This document shows positions 1-13,547 of a DNA stretch of 64,000 nucleotides, in pieces (position 1 is the first letter of the stretch; every line of letters begins with the position of its first letter). Where the stretch lies: assembly GCF_014356525.2 (NCBI RefSeq), contig NC_052505.1:55587014-55651013 (forward strand), in the 5' to 3' direction. Both the position numbers and the translations under genes were made by a program. Below the pieces are notes generated by a model. That model saw only the letters and a program-made list of their open reading frames with translations, ran no database searches and was not told where the DNA came from. The DNA is from Nilaparvata lugens (lineage: Eukaryota; Arthropoda; Insecta; Hemiptera; Delphacidae).

Positions 1-1
1 A

Positions 2-82
2 CTAAAAACCCGATGGGAGAAGAGGTGTCGGACGACCGATGAAGAAATGAAATGGATGCCGGAACAGGCAAACAGAGCCTAA
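2..82 (+). pseudogene. 3' end of a non-LTR retrotransposon RT ORF (tail only)
   Basis: The window opens inside an ORF ending in a stop at 80-82. The visible 26 residues include KTRWEKRC, resembling the GRPKTRWE-type C-terminus of insect endonuclease/reverse-transcriptase LINE proteins. An acidic (GACGAT)n-like tail follows at 91-110, as often seen after such ORFs. The rest lies upstream of the window, so identification rests on a very short stretch. Confidence 0.35.
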
Positions 83-245
83 TCCTTGAATGACGATGAC
101 GACGATTGTGAGAACTGACTCCACCTAAGGGTCCTTTCGTAACTTATATTTCAATAAAGGAACGGACTCACCGGCTTTAAAGCTTTTGGTCCCTGGATAG
201 GCCTCAGTCGGTAGAGCAGATACTCTAGGTTTTTGGCATCAGTCT

Positions 246-1971
246 TTTCACACCGCATGCACTAATACATCATGGCTTAATTTTAATCATGTATAACAAG
301 AATTCATCACAACCAATTTCAGCCGCGCATTTCAATTGACAACGAGAGAGTAGAACGAAGAACAGCCGGTCTCCTTCCCAGTTGGAGGGAGAGAGTACCG
401 TCACAACGAGAGATGAGGCCGATATTTCCCCAAAGTTATGTTGGTGAGGGATAAGCACCCTCAATTGCAAAAGACAGAAACGAAAAACTCCACAAAACTG
501 AATAAAATCATGGATTGGAGGGGAACTTTGAAGAACACTTTTCCGAGAGAGGATACAATAATTATGAAAAATAAAATTCCAAAAAAATTGCATCTACCTC
601 CTTTTCTGCAACTTCTGTCCTATCTTCTACATAGGTGGAACCACCACTGCCCTAAACCTCCGGATCAACAATCACAGGGCTCCCTTTAAAGGTAATACTT
701 CCCTACCCATCCCTACTCATGGTTCTGAACACAACAAGAGCTTCGACCAATGCTTCAAAGTCAAAGTCCTTGCCACCCTCCTTCCCACAACCACCTTCAT
801 AGATGTCAAGACGAAAGAATTGGCTTTTATTTGGGTGCTTGGAGCTGCTTCCAGTCCTCAACAGACAGCAATAGCACCATTATAGCTATCAACTCTACAC
901 CAACTGTTTAATCAAATTGGAATAAATTCCATCATATACAAGGTGATTCATAATTATGGTAAAATAATTTAATACGTGATAGTGGAGGTAAAAATAAGAA
1001 AAAAAGTTCTTATAAACACAAATCCATAAACGCTTTATTAGCGAGTTATACAGAGTGAAAGATTTCGCCCGGAATTCAGTTCCTCTGGTGGAATACACAG
1101 ATGCTGAATTGTTTGGGGACTAGTTTTTGAAAAACTTATGCTGGATTCATATGGAAAAATATCTGAAAAATTGGATAAAACTAGTCTGAAAGCTGTAGTG
1201 TGCGTAATTTTTGTGAGAAAATTTGAAATATGCAAAAAATCTAAGTAGAAAAACACTGACTTCTACGTTTGATGTCCAATAACTTTCTTTAATGACCAAT
1301 AAACAAACTATCTTCTGTTGTGTGCTACAAGTGATCTAGTAATTTTCCCTCTTCATTCATGTGTAAACTTCCTTCTATCAACTGTTCACTTCCATGCCCT
1401 TTCTCTTCTGTTTTGTACTCTTTTGTTATAATTATAAATACTCTATGAACTCCTTCCAACTTTCTCAGTTCACATAGTCTCAATAATTTTGTTATACCTA
1501 ATATTATACAACTCAACTCAACTTAACCTATAATCTAACTTGACCATATCTCAATATAATTTCATTGGATAACTAGAATATGTTATAACTTTTTGTTAAT
1601 TCCTAACATCACATTAGCTACTCTCCTGTGTTGAAATGACTCAATTGATAGTATATTATCAATAACCTATAGCCCAAAATTATTGACTCACCATGCTGTT
1701 TGTTATCCTATTCTGTTAATTCTATTCTTATAACCTAACACTGATTACTCCCTTTTTTTCGTAATAATCAATTATTTATGAATAATCTTTATCCTGATTT
1801 TCTCCACTCACCAACTTCTATCCTAATAGTAAATCAGCCATCTCTACCAATTCCTATCTTGCTTTGTGATTGTTGATTTATCCTAAACCGACCCAATCTA
1901 CTTACTTCCTTGCTTCCACATTTACATAGTACTCAATATCCCTTCTCTCATTCCCCTCAACGTTAAACACC
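246..1971. other. No gene recognised; AT-rich intergenic or decayed repeat DNA
   Basis: Short ORFs occur on both strands but none has a recognisable motif, splice context or conserved composition. A cytosine-rich, T-rich stretch (about 1340-1960) leads into the Penelope-like fragment and may be its decayed 5' part. Confidence 0.5.
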
Positions 1972-3070
1972 ATGCTACAATTTCATCCCAACTTTGCTTG
2001 CAATTACTGGTTCGAACAAATTCATTTCCATCCCAAAAAACTCTCCAAATGCATTAGTCATGTTGAATTCCTCTCCACCTGCAAACTTCTTCAAATACCT
2101 CCAAATGGTTCATCGATACAACTCCCACTATCTGGTCTTTCTCCCCAATTCGACCCACCTCTATTCAAATTCCAACATCAGATTTCACTGCAGTTCCTTG
2201 ATATTGTCCATGAACAGTACACTCTATCTTTCAACTCCCATCTTGGTCAACTTATGTCTTTTGTCAAACTGATTAAACTTCACAATGATCTTTCCCTATC
2301 CAATATTTGTGATGAAATACTTGAAAAAAATCAGATTGTGCTCTAGAGAAAAACATAAACTCTCACCTTGAAAAACTTTCTTCCCTGTACAAATCCCACT
2401 TCCAAAATAACCTGCCTCTTCAAATGCATCATTCCAACATTCTCAACCCCTCCTCCCTCATCAGTGTCAAACTCAGCCTTGCCTCACTCTTGAACCTACC
2501 ACCACCCTGCCATATTCCACCCTCCTTACCCAAACGTTAGCCCTAATAATATACATCTCCTTCAATCCATTAAGAAAACGTCGAAAATCCCACTGTCCTC
2601 ATCCTATCCTCAAGAAACCTTCCACCTACAGATCAATCAGTCCTCAACAAGGGTCTCTCTTTTGCCCCAACTCTCAAACTTAATGCCATAGACCTTCTCT
2701 CGGATACTGTTCACTTCACAAGATATCTCAGATGGCAAGTATACTTCAGTGGCAACAACACTTCTGACCCTTCTTGCCCTCCCCCCTTGACTACTTCCGA
2801 ACAAATCATCAAAAAATTTGCCCCAAAATCTAATTGTGAACCTTAGTCTCTCCCAGCCAACCACCCTGTTGAAATCCTCTGCAATTCACTCCTGAACAAA
2901 GTAAGCTCTAAAAAATTCATTGAATCCCTCACTCCAACTCCCAACCTCACACCCCAGGAGTTCAAATCCATCAAAGACCTTTGCTCAGACCCCAGTATTT
3001 TCATCACCAAAGTTGACAAAAACTCAACTGTAGTCTTACTGAACACAACAGATTACATCAATGAAGTTCA
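1972..3070 (+). pseudogene. Penelope-like element (PLE) N-terminal ORF, truncated and frameshifted
   Basis: The first segment (ATG 1972 to stop 2344) and later segments in other frames together look like the N-terminal part of a Penelope-like retroelement protein. The diagnostic stretch at about 2620-2670 reads VLNKGLSFAPT, the conserved lead-in of arthropod PLE ORFs. The stretch at about 3005-3060 reads ITKVDKNSTVVLLNTTDY, matching the ADKGxxxVVMDxxDY block just before the reverse transcriptase. At least one stop (about 2847) and several frame changes interrupt it. The sequence ends abruptly near 3070 before any RT catalytic motif or GIY-YIG endonuclease. It is a dead fragment; assignment is from motif recall only. 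Confidence 0.6.
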
Positions 3071-3284
3071 TGTAGTAGCTACTATTGTTCGCTATTGTAG
3101 CTACTTATTGTGTTTGAGACACTACTGGCGCTATCATAGTTTTACAACTATTCTGTTCCACAGTCCTATCTCTTGCAGTCGTTAACTATATCTTTAATGT
3201 TTAATTATTATTTAACGAGAATCCTAAATAAATGCTGCAAGTCACCCCAAAGACTTCTGCAACTGCAGACATTGACAACAGGGT

Positions 3285-3420
3285 TAACAGCTGGATGGAA
3301 ATTCGATGAGACTACTATCCAAAAATTAGTTGCCTGCCCGGGAATCGAGCCCGGTACCTCCCAATTGCTAGTCAGGAATGCTTACCCTTACATCAAACTG
3401 ATAATCTCTGGATAGCAGCG
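3285..3420 (-). mobile_element. tRNA-derived SINE fragment
   Basis: On the minus strand the segment contains GGCTCGATTCCCGGG, a good pol III B box with the flanking T-arm stem (CCGGG...CCCGG). Upstream sequence could fold as a degenerate D-arm/anticodon region, but the A box is poor. It is too degenerate for a functional tRNA gene, so a SINE head or tRNA pseudogene is preferred. Confidence 0.45.
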
Positions 3421-3975
3421 CTCAGTTTAATTTCATCTGATATCTATAATAGATTGAAGAGCTGGCATATGCACATACGGGATGGGAAAATTAGGTTTGA
3501 CGCATCATCACGTCTGAACACAGAATTAATAATAGCACAGAAGGCTAGCGGAATAGGACTATCTGTTCACATAGGACTATCTGTTCACGCTTAATCGAGT
3601 AGTTCCTTTGCCAGATTGTAGGTAGCGCGCAGAATCCTACTCCGGTCTCGCTCACCCCCCTTCCGCACTCCGTCATCACAACAACTCTATCACCCACTCC
3701 ACTGACAGGTAGTCGCCCCTCACTCCTTCGACACTATCACACACACACACACCACACAGATGCGCACACACACACAGTCAAATCGGCACCAGACACCTGT
3801 CAACTTGTGAAGCAATTATAGCAATATTATAGGACTATTGTGATAATAATATTATTCAACCGCCTTCTGTTTTCTTTGCATTTCATCCCAACATTCTCCT
3901 GATGATTGGGAAACTCACAGCTGAATCATGACTGTATCATTTATATTACTCTGTGTTCTGTAAGAATGAGAATGC
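3421..3975. other. Intergenic, no gene seen; short CA-rich patch
   Basis: No coding or RNA signal was recognised. A degenerate (CA)n stretch lies at about 3740-3775. Confidence 0.5.
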
Positions 3976-4600
3976 TATGTAAAGAAGAAGTAAAGGAATA
4001 AGAAAAGGAGAAGAAGAAGAAAATATGAAGTTTTCAGTTCATCATCTTCTAAATATTTATTTTTTATCACTATTGTATAGTATATCTTCATCTTTCTTAT
4101 CCTCTTCTCCTCCTTCATGATCCACTAATTCTTATTTCTCTCATATGCTACTCCTTCTTCTTCTTCTTCTTTTTCTCATCCTCCTCCTAGAAAAAGAAGA
4201 AGAAAAAAAAGAAGAAGATTTTTTCCTTCTTCTTCCACTATCTAATCTTCTTCATGTTCTACCACTTCTTATTTCTATCTTGCTACTCCTTCCCATACTA
4301 CTCTTCCTTCAATGAGAAGAAGAAAAAATAAGAAGAAGAAAGAGAAGAAGAGGAAGAATAGAATGATGAAGAAGAGGAGAAGAAAAAGAAGAAGATGAGT
4401 AGATGATAAGAATAAAATGACGATTTTGAGTAGACGAAGAAGAATAAATAATAGAACATGATGACAAAAAGATAATAGTAAGAAGCAGAAGAAGGAGAAA
4501 AAGATGAGCTACAACTTGATGATGAAGGAAAATAAGTTTGGAGATGAAGAAAAATAGGTAGGAGATGAAGAGAATAAGATATCATGAGAAAAGAAGAAGA
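3976..4600. repeat. (GAA/TTC)-rich polypurine-polypyrimidine tract with strand switches
   Basis: Long runs of AAG/GAA on the given strand alternate with runs of TTC/CTT. The strand bias flips at about 4190: TTCTTTTTCTCATCCTCC, then TAG, then AAAAAGAAGAAG. The apparent ORFs of Ser/Phe/Tyr or Lys/Glu are repeat translations, not genes. A similar tract in the opposite arrangement lies at 10760-11165. Confidence 0.8.
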
Positions 4601-5717
4601 AGCTGATGTATTACTATTATTACATTCATTTAAACTACATAAGTCACCCTATCCATAATATTGGTGAAGCTGAATTTTTGCAGGATGTTAGTATACATAG
4701 TTAATAGCCTGGAATCACAATATACTCATTTTTCTCTCACTTGAGAAAAGCTTTGAAAGAATCGATAAGGTCAACTTTTGTAAAGATATCCAATACTCCA
4801 GAATCATTACCCGAAAAATGTTGCGTTTTCGGAAAGGCAAAACTGCCTTTTTTCACAACTGGACTATTATTAACTAATGAGCTGTTTAACATGCATTTCA
4901 AGTACCACCAACAACTACAATATTTATCTTAATTTTTTTTTAGAAATTCACTTTTGAACTCTTAGATCTTCCAGAATGCTCGATAATGTGAGGGCATACC
5001 GGTTTGGAGATAGAGAACTATCATATGATACTACGAGAAGAATCACAGAATTAATATAGCAAATTATTATAGAAGATTTCTCTGATTTAATTTGGCAACA
5101 TTTGAAAAGGTGAATGGCTTCAAAGGTTTTCTACTGGAGGTTTTTTATTCAAAGTTTTAATATCCCAACAATTATTATATAAAGTTGAAAAAAGGTACTG
5201 AATGTATTTCTCCTAGTAATGTTTTGAATGATATAATATAGGCCTATATTTTTCCAATCACTGTTTTATCATCATAATAATTAGACTTGGCTTAAATACT
5301 TTAATAGTTATCTTGAGCTTTCTCGTTATTTATTGAGTTTTACAAATTCGAGCTGTTTCCTTTGTTCATTGTGATATTCTTCTGCAAGCTCAACCAATAT
5401 CTATCCTTCCAATATTGATTCTAAAACCAATCTCAATGAAGAAGACATATAAAGGGAAAGCTAAGGTTAATAATAAATAATTAATAATTTAATTCTTAAT
5501 CAATAATTAAGATAATAGTGAATTCAAGAGCGGATGCAGAGAATAAAGGTTGCTAGTGCAGGGCATTCCATTATAGTGATTTGGAAAGAGAATGTGGATA
5601 ATCAATGGATGAAGATGGTAATAATAATATATTTGATGATTTTGTTTGTTAATCAATTGGATTGATCAACAATTGAATTTCAATTGAATTTTCGATGAAG
5701 AACTTTGGTTTCAAAAT
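4601..5717. other. AT-rich intergenic DNA, nothing recognised
   Basis: No ORF with recognisable motifs, no clear terminal repeats and no RNA gene signal were seen. Confidence 0.45.
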
Positions 5718-5808
5718 TATTTCTACTCAGTGACCAAGGCACAATCTAGAGAAATAATTTTTATCACATATACATCACTCACATTATATGTGATAGAAAG
5801 CCCCAATA
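5718..5808 (+). repeat. Left 91-bp direct repeat (probable long target-site duplication)
   Basis: This 91-bp block, from TATTTCTACTCAGTGACC to AAGCCCCAATA, recurs in direct orientation at 9920-10010 with one visible mismatch. The two copies exactly bracket the LINE at 5809-9919, which is what a long LINE target-site duplication would look like. Confidence 0.75.
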
Positions 5809-5890
5809 GAAAGAAAGAAAGAAATAAAGAGAAGAGCTTTATTTACAAGACAATATTATAGCAGTATTGATATCAAATGTATATAATAAA

Positions 5891-7373
5891 CTAGCAAGAA
5901 CCCGTGCTTCGCGAGGGTCTATTTTAAAACTTGACAAAATGAAAACTTGACGTAATGAATTATATAAATCTAAAGTGTAGGTCATATCTAAATTCACAAA
6001 GAGCTCGATTCTTGTTGGCAAGATAGATGTTATTCAATGCAGAAATCATAGTTATTTTACTAAAAGATAGGATAAAATGAATAGTTCTCTTTCAAGGGGA
6101 GTTTTGACAACCCACAAAACTCATTTTTCATTTGAAGAAATAATATCAAAAAGGTGCATAGGACCTTACTTTTTTGTTCAGCTTGCCAAAATACCCCTCA
6201 TTTCAATATTAAAATTTTCGACTGACTGTACAGGGAGTCAATCATTCTACAGTATCAAGGCTTGAATAATTTTGAAATTTTAATTAAATAAAAATGGTAG
6301 AGAATAATATTATCATGTAGATATCAACACCTTTATTTAAAGACATATTAACTGCATGCGTTTTCATATTGCCGATACAGCATTGATAAAACTGTAGACG
6401 TTTATTTAGCAGTCTCAAAAAACTTTTCTAGCTGAAAAATTAATAATACATGCCACGTGTAGGCTTATACATTGCATCAGGAAAACGAAGTTCAAAACTA
6501 TGGTTTTCCTAAACATATGTTTTTGAGATAATTTCTTTGATGCAGCTGTTCCACATTCACCATTATAAATTATACAGAGTCTGTGAAAATAAAAATATTT
6601 ATTGATTACCAAAACAATACTATTATTATATTAATGATAATAATTAATTATCAAAACAATACTTTTATTATATCAATAATTATAATATTATTAAACATAT
6701 TTATCAATTATCAGAACAATATTATTGAGGTTGAGTGGAATCAGGTAGAAAGCAATAACAGAACAGATGTTCTTTTTTGAATTTCTATCATAATTATTAT
6801 TTTGTTATTTCCAATGATTACAACATATGTTAGAATATCAAATGTCAATAAATAAATTATCTCATTTCCATATGGCACTCACCTTACCATGTTCATAACC
6901 TTACTTAATAGGATCCTTTTCCATCCTTTGAAACCTTTAGAGGCAAAATATCTCAAAATCCGTTCTTAGTGCGCGTCTAGCATGTTTGAAGAATATTTGT
7001 GCAAAGTTTCAAGTCTGTAGGACAATTAGTTTGAGCTGTAGTGTGATTTTACATCAAAATTTTCGAAAAATGCCCTCTCCTGGACCCCCCTGTGCTCCTG
7101 ATCGAGATTTTTCTGCATAGATCTAATTTTTTTTCGTAGCTGAACAAAAACGTTTCTCATGACTTTGCTGTGAAATGAGTGGTTCAAAAGTACAAAATTT
7201 TGGGGGGGCCCCAGCTCCCTCAGGGGGGCAAATTTCTGAAAATCCTTTCTTAGTGGATGTTTTCAGGCTACCATAAACAATCGTGCAAAATTTCAAGCTT
7301 TTAGGCTCAGTAGTTTGGGCTGTGGTGTGATTTCAGTCTGTCGGGGCTTAGCCTTTTATAAGTATAGAGAAGA
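5891..7373 (-). mobile_element. Non-autonomous Helitron nested in the LINE 3' UTR
   Basis: On the minus strand the element ends ...GGGTTCTTGCTAG followed by T. The CTAG terminus is preceded by a short hairpin (CCC...GGG enclosing GCGAAGC), the Helitron 3' signature. The other end near 7368-7373 reads TCTTCTCTATACTTATAAAAGG, an acceptable TC 5' terminus with A before it. The end TCTATACTTATAAAA also opens the Helitron at 13199. No Rep/helicase ORF is present. The exact 5' base is uncertain by a few nucleotides. Confidence 0.65.
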
Positions 7374-7696
7374 TAGTATCTCTTGATAATATCAATAAGT
7401 GTTCTAAGTTCATTTAGCTTGGCATTTTCTGCCGTCAGCCGAAGTTGAGAGAGAGAGAGAGAGAAAAAAAAACAATAACCACTGTGAACTTTTGGTGATC
7501 AATAGAAAACGAGCAATAAATTATAATATCTTGAACAGCCTACACAATTAATTAATTGATCAATGAACAATACAAACAAACAATGTGGCAAGGCTTGCGT
7601 TATAATATTATTGAAAGCATGAGATCAAAATGATATATCTAATTTCCTATTCTGAATTAATATTCGCAAGTATACAACTTATTTTTCTGGTATAAA

Positions 7697-9906
7697 TCAG
7701 TAATTGAACTCATTTATTATTTCCCCTCTGTACTTTAATGCAGCTTTCACATATCCCACTAGATTCCTCCAACTTTTACCATTTAAATACTCTATTACCT
7801 CTGTCCTTTCCAATATCCATTGATTAAACCATTTTTTTCTTATTTCTGCCAAAATTTTACATGTACCTACAAAATGAAATATATCCTTGTACCCATTACT
7901 ATTACACATGGAACATCTATAAGTGCCTTCCTGTCTTTCCGGCCTGAAGTTGAGTGGTAATAGGGCTCCTCTAGTTTTGAAAATAATACTAATGAAGTGC
8001 CGTTTATTACTATCATTGATGTAATCTCTTATTAAAGTCTAATCTTTATTTAAAGCTGCGTACACTGAGTGGAAGTGAGCCAAGTCAGCTCTGCCTATCC
8101 ATTCGCTTCGGTCAGGAGCTGACCTATCTCAACCCACCCATCTCTTTGTTCCAATGAATCCGGCCAATCTACCTCATACTCCTGACACAACTCTAGCCAA
8201 TGCTTATACCAGCCACATTTCTTTCTAATAAAAATTTCCGAAATAATTCGTGGGAATCTTTCGGCGGGCATAGCCAAAGTTTTCAATATATAATTAAAAT
8301 GCTGGCATAAGGTAGTCAACCACATTTTATTCACCCCTGATTCCAAGTATAACACATAGTGAGGAGTATTCATTGGCAGGAAGAGCAATCTTTTTATGAA
8401 AAACCGACCAAAACGTTCAAGTTCCTCCGATTCAATATACCCCCACATCTCCGCGGCATATGTGACAACAGCTCTACTTGCCGCATTAAAGACATGCCAC
8501 TTCGATGAAATTGGTACCTTGTCATTTAAAATAAGCTTTCGCCAAACACTGTTAATACCATATTTGGCTGCAGTCACCTTATTTTCGAAATGCGAACTCA
8601 TAGACAGGGCAGGGGTAAATGTTATTCCAAGGTACTTATATTCGTTTACCACTTCTAATTTGTCTTCTCCATAATACCACTTCTCATTTCTACCCAATCT
8701 TCCACCTTTTCGAAACACCATTACCTTAGATTTTGCCATATTCAGCGTAAGATTCCAGCGTATGCAGTAGTTCCGCAGCTCATTTATCATTATTTGTAGC
8801 ATTGTAGCACTGTCTGAGAATATTACCAAGTCATCTGCATATAGTAGGCTATTGATTCTGAATCCATCTATTGTCAAGCCTCCCCCTATAGACTCACATA
8901 TGTCATGAATAAACAGCAGGAATAATAAAGGAGATAACAGGCAGCCCTGTTCTAAGCCACTCTCGATATTAAAACCACGTGTTATACCTCTATTACATCA
9001 AATCACTATATGTATCATTATACAAGTTTCTTATCAAACGAACGCATTTATTTGAAAGACCCAAACCGTGTAGTTTATAGAATAGAGCCTCTCTATCCAC
9101 AAGATCGAATGCGGATTTGTAATCGATAAAGAAGCAGTAAGTTTTTTTCTTTTCAACGCTCAGCTTATAATGAATTATACTATGCAGAACAAACACATTA
9201 TCTACAGTCGAATAGCCCCTCCTGAAACCCGCCTGATTCTCCTCCAATACATTCCCACCTTCTACCCTTTTTCCCATTCTTCTCAAAAATATTCCTGAAA
9301 AAATCTCAGCTGCTGAGTTGACAAATGAAATCGATCTGTAGTTAGCAACGTCAATGTTGTCGCTTTTTTTGTGGAATGAAAATATAATTGATCTAGCAAA
9401 AGCTGTAGGCACTGATTCGCTGTCTAAGATATTATTGAAAAAGGTGAGTACCGTAGTAGTTCCCTGTACTCAGTAGGCGAATTTTTATAAAATTCTGCCT
9501 GTATTCTGTCGTATCCGGGTGCCTTATTTCCGCGGAGTTTTTTTAAAGCGCAGTCGAGTTCATTCATTTCAATCATCTTATCTAATTGGTAATCTTCAAC
9601 TGAAGGCGCCGCATAGCTTGTTTGCTCGGAACTCCTAATGGGTGAATACAATTGTTGAAAATACCTAACCCAAATCTCTGCTTCGATACCAGAATCATTA
9701 TTCGCTGAGTGCTTACCTCTAAAATTATTAATTAGTTCCCAAAATGTTTTTGAGCCTCTAACCGATTTTAGTTTCGATTCTACGTACTTCATGTGTTCAA
9801 TCCTCTTCTTTCTGCATAATAATTTATATTCTTTGGATGCATTCATATAACTTATTCTTTCTTGACTAGACACAGTCCTCCTGAATATATTCAGCAGAGA
9901 AAACAT
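7697..9906 (-). pseudogene. LINE reverse transcriptase ORF with C-terminal zinc finger, frameshifted
   Basis: Three minus-strand segments cover one protein. 9906-9424 holds the linker and the LRGNKAPGYDRIQAEF motif. 9412-8993 holds RT palm blocks including NYRSISFVNS, QAGFRRGYSTVDN and FIDYKSAFD. 8877-8095 holds the catalytic YADD (LLYADDLVIF), thumb and RNase-H-less C-terminal region. The sequence between 8993 and 8877 encodes the GCLLSPLLF block in another frame. The C-terminus (7909-7697) carries a Cys-x2-Cys-x9-His-x4-Cys knuckle. Stops and frame changes make it inactive. No other cellular role is suggested. Confidence 0.85.
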
Positions 9907-9919
9907 TTTCTACTAGAGA

Positions 9920-10010
9920 TATTTCTACTCAGTGACCAAGGCACAATCTAGAAAAATAATTTTTATCACATATACATCACTCACATTATATGTGATAGAA
10001 AGCCCCAATA
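9920..10010 (+). repeat. Right 91-bp direct repeat (probable target-site duplication)
   Basis: Partner of 5718-5808. The match starts at TATTTCTACTC and ends at CCCCAATA, after which flanking sequence diverges. Confidence 0.75.
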
Positions 10011-10759
10011 TGGAACAAAAGAGAGTATGGGGTGATAGTATAACACTCACATCATAAAAGCATTATAAACTGAATAAATTGCCATTTTAAAAAATATCTT
10101 AAAATATGCCCAACTATTCTCTCCGATTATAGGAAAATAATGTGGAGTTTGGAAGAAATTGGAATTTACCACACATTATCCTGTTTTAAGTGTATGAGAG
10201 TTTAATTTCTAGAATAGAAATGCCCTCCGAGTTGGTTGAAGAGGTTGTCATCCTTTCGTAGTCTTCCAAACAGGCATTCAACCAATCCACTTGTCTTAGA
10301 GAATTATCATTTTTTTAGAAGGAATATATATTGTAGGGTACTTATAGTATGAATTCATAATCATACGTATACTTTTCAATTAATGATTCATTTTCATTAA
10401 ATACATTATTATTGGATCATGGAGAAGTTTTCCTTTTCACAAATAAAAAATAAAGAATGAGAGTTTAACAATAAGAGAACAAGTATCATTTGAAAATTCC
10501 TCTCACAAATTATAAATGAGAAATATGTTTTTCACAATACGAGAGCAAGTATTCAATACAATTCTCAATAATTACTGAAAATTTCCCACGCGGTATGCAT
10601 GCTTTAATATATATTCACCCTTATATTTTGTTGTAGTTTCTAATTAGAGAGATTCAACCAGAAAACTATTTCCTGATCAAGTATATGGAAGCCATAATTT
10701 TTCTGAAAAAAGAGATTCTCATCCTAATAATACTTAACAATAGTTAACACTCACACTTC
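10011..10759. other. AT-rich intergenic DNA, nothing recognised
   Basis: No coding, RNA or terminal-repeat signal was seen. A short internal repetition of ATGAGA/AATATGTTTTTCACAA-type sequence occurs at about 10450-10560. Confidence 0.45.
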
Positions 10760-11165
10760 CTCCTACTCCATCACCTCCTTCTTCCCCTTCTTCTTCTTCT
10801 TCTTCCCCTTCTTCTTCTTCTTCTTTTTCTTCCTCTTCTTCTCCTTCCTCTTCTTCTTATTCTTCTTCTTCTACTACTACTTCTTCTTCTCCTTCTCCTC
10901 CTCTTCCTTCAGCTCCTCCTCCTCCATTTTTATCTTCATTTTATTCATCTCCATCTTATTCTTCTTCTGCTATTTCTTCGTGTCTTCTCATTCTTCTTTT
11001 TCTTCTAGGAGGAGGAAGAAGAGGAGGAGAAAAATAAGAAACAAAGAAATAGCAGAATAAGAATAAGGAGAAGAAGAAGAAAATGAAGATGAGAATAGAG
11101 GAGGAAGAGGAAGAGAACGTGAAGAAGATGAAGAGCTGAGAATAATAGTGGAAGAAGAAGTGAGA
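10760..11165. repeat. Polypyrimidine-to-polypurine switch tract
   Basis: (TTC)n and (TCC)n runs change to (GAA)n/(GGA)n near 11008 at the sequence TTTTTCTTCTAGGAGGAGG. The reverse complement of a near-identical junction occurs at about 4175-4195, so the two tracts look like inverted members of one family. Confidence 0.75.
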
Positions 11166-11249
11166 AGAAGGATAATAATTATGAGAGGGAAAGAAAATGA
11201 TCAGAGGCTCTTCTCTTTCTTCTGTCATATCCCATCATCACTCCTCCTT

Positions 11250-11335
11250 CTCTTATTATTATTATCATTATTATCATTATTATCATTATTATCATTATTA
11301 TCATCATTATCATCATCTCATCCTACTCTTCTCTA
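11250..11335 (+). repeat. (TTATTATCA)n / (ATTATC)n microsatellite
   Basis: About nine near-perfect units of ATTATTATC-type sequence. The Ser/Leu and His/Tyr ORFs here are translations of the repeat. Confidence 0.85.
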
Positions 11336-11910
11336 CTCATGATCATCAAATAATATTTTCTTCTTATTCTTCTCATTATTCTTATCATCCTCCTTTTCTT
11401 CTCCTTATCATATTAAAGAACTTATCATATCAACAGATTATAGAAAAATAGAAATTATATATATTCATTTCAGCTCTAGAGTTGTCAGAGCAGAAAGCTA
11501 CATGTCACAAAGGAATGAAATTGTTTGTCTTTTATAATAGGCCACTAATTGGCCTCTGGTTGTGCTTGCAATATTATTGTTGAGGCTTCCTCAGAAATGA
11601 GTTGAAAGCCTGGCAGGCTGCCAAATGCAGCTATAAAAAACCGGATCAAAAGACTGACACTTTCCTTCCATATTCCCATGCCAGCCCACTTTTCTCCTTC
11701 CACTCATTACAAGCCATTACAAGCGACTGTTGACATGCTTATGCGATCTGGTGGGACAATGCAGAACTAACTTATGCATGATTATGCGTGATATTATAAA
11801 TGCACTACGTTGTTATTCTCATTATAGGAGTTTTCTCTGGTCTGAACTACTGGACTAATTAGCTTGAAACTTTGCATATCCTATTATATTAAGCGAGAAA
11901 TTTCTGTATT
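11336..11910. other. Intergenic DNA, no gene recognised
   Basis: Mixed-composition DNA with no motif-bearing ORF. Confidence 0.4.
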
Positions 11911-12866
<956 letters not shown>

Positions 12867-13547
12867 TGTGAGTGCGCCACACCAGATTTTTATATATTTA
12901 TTTCTGGTTATTCATGTTCAACGGATCTCGAAAACAGCTCTCACGATTTTCACGAGATTTGGAACATAGTAGATCTATGATATGAGAATTCGATTGCACA
13001 AGGTCTCATGCTTGATAAAACTTGCTGAATGACATTAAATGGATAATTCATCCTAAGCTGAAACAGCTATGGATAGTAGAAAAGCGAGTGAACGAGTGAG
13101 TATGTGAAAAACCAAAATATCGCATCCCCGAAATACATAAGATGACAGCCAGCTGTGAAATATAAACACGATCATTCTAGATAATTTTGTTCTGTTTATC
13201 TATACTTATAAAAATCTTATCTCACTGACTCACTGATCACGATTTCTGGAAAACTACTGGATGGATTGCAACAAAACTTAGAATATAGCTTCCTTATACG
13301 TCCTAGGTGCTCACTAAGAAATCTTTTGGCGATATTTCAACTCTAAGGGTGGTTTTCAAGGGTTTAGAGTTCGTCTTTCAGCATGTAGCTATATTCTTCT
13401 TCTCCCAATCTCTTAATTATAAGTGAAATGTCCATATCATATTTTACTATAGAACCATAATCTAGAGAGAGTGAGGTGATAGAAATGCGACTAATTTCTT
13501 CAGCTTCTATTGTATTGGTACCTCTGTTGCTCTATGTATGTATGCAG

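Larger units (their letters stand above)
5809..9919 (-). mobile_element. Non-LTR retrotransposon (LINE) insertion, 5'-truncated
   Basis: A minus-strand LINE whose 3' end (plus coordinate 5809) finishes in a (TTTC)n-type tail preceded by AATAAAG. Its 5' end at 9919 sits in the linker between endonuclease and RT, so the endonuclease has been lost by 5' truncation. It is bounded by 91-bp direct repeats. Its 3' untranslated part has been invaded by a Helitron (5891-7373). The RT, with its C-terminal zinc finger, points to the Jockey/R1/LOA broad group, but the clade was not determined. Confidence 0.75.

Noticed and set aside
187..245. tRNA-like D-arm sequence (CAGTCGGTAGAGC)
   Set aside because: An A-box-like motif is present but there is no B box or acceptor pairing downstream. 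At most a decayed SINE piece; the LTRs contain a similar GGCATCATTCGGTAGAGC by resemblance only.
4298..4585. Ser/Phe/Tyr-rich minus-strand ORF
   Set aside because: Translation of a (GAA/TTC)n tract with no codon structure or motifs.
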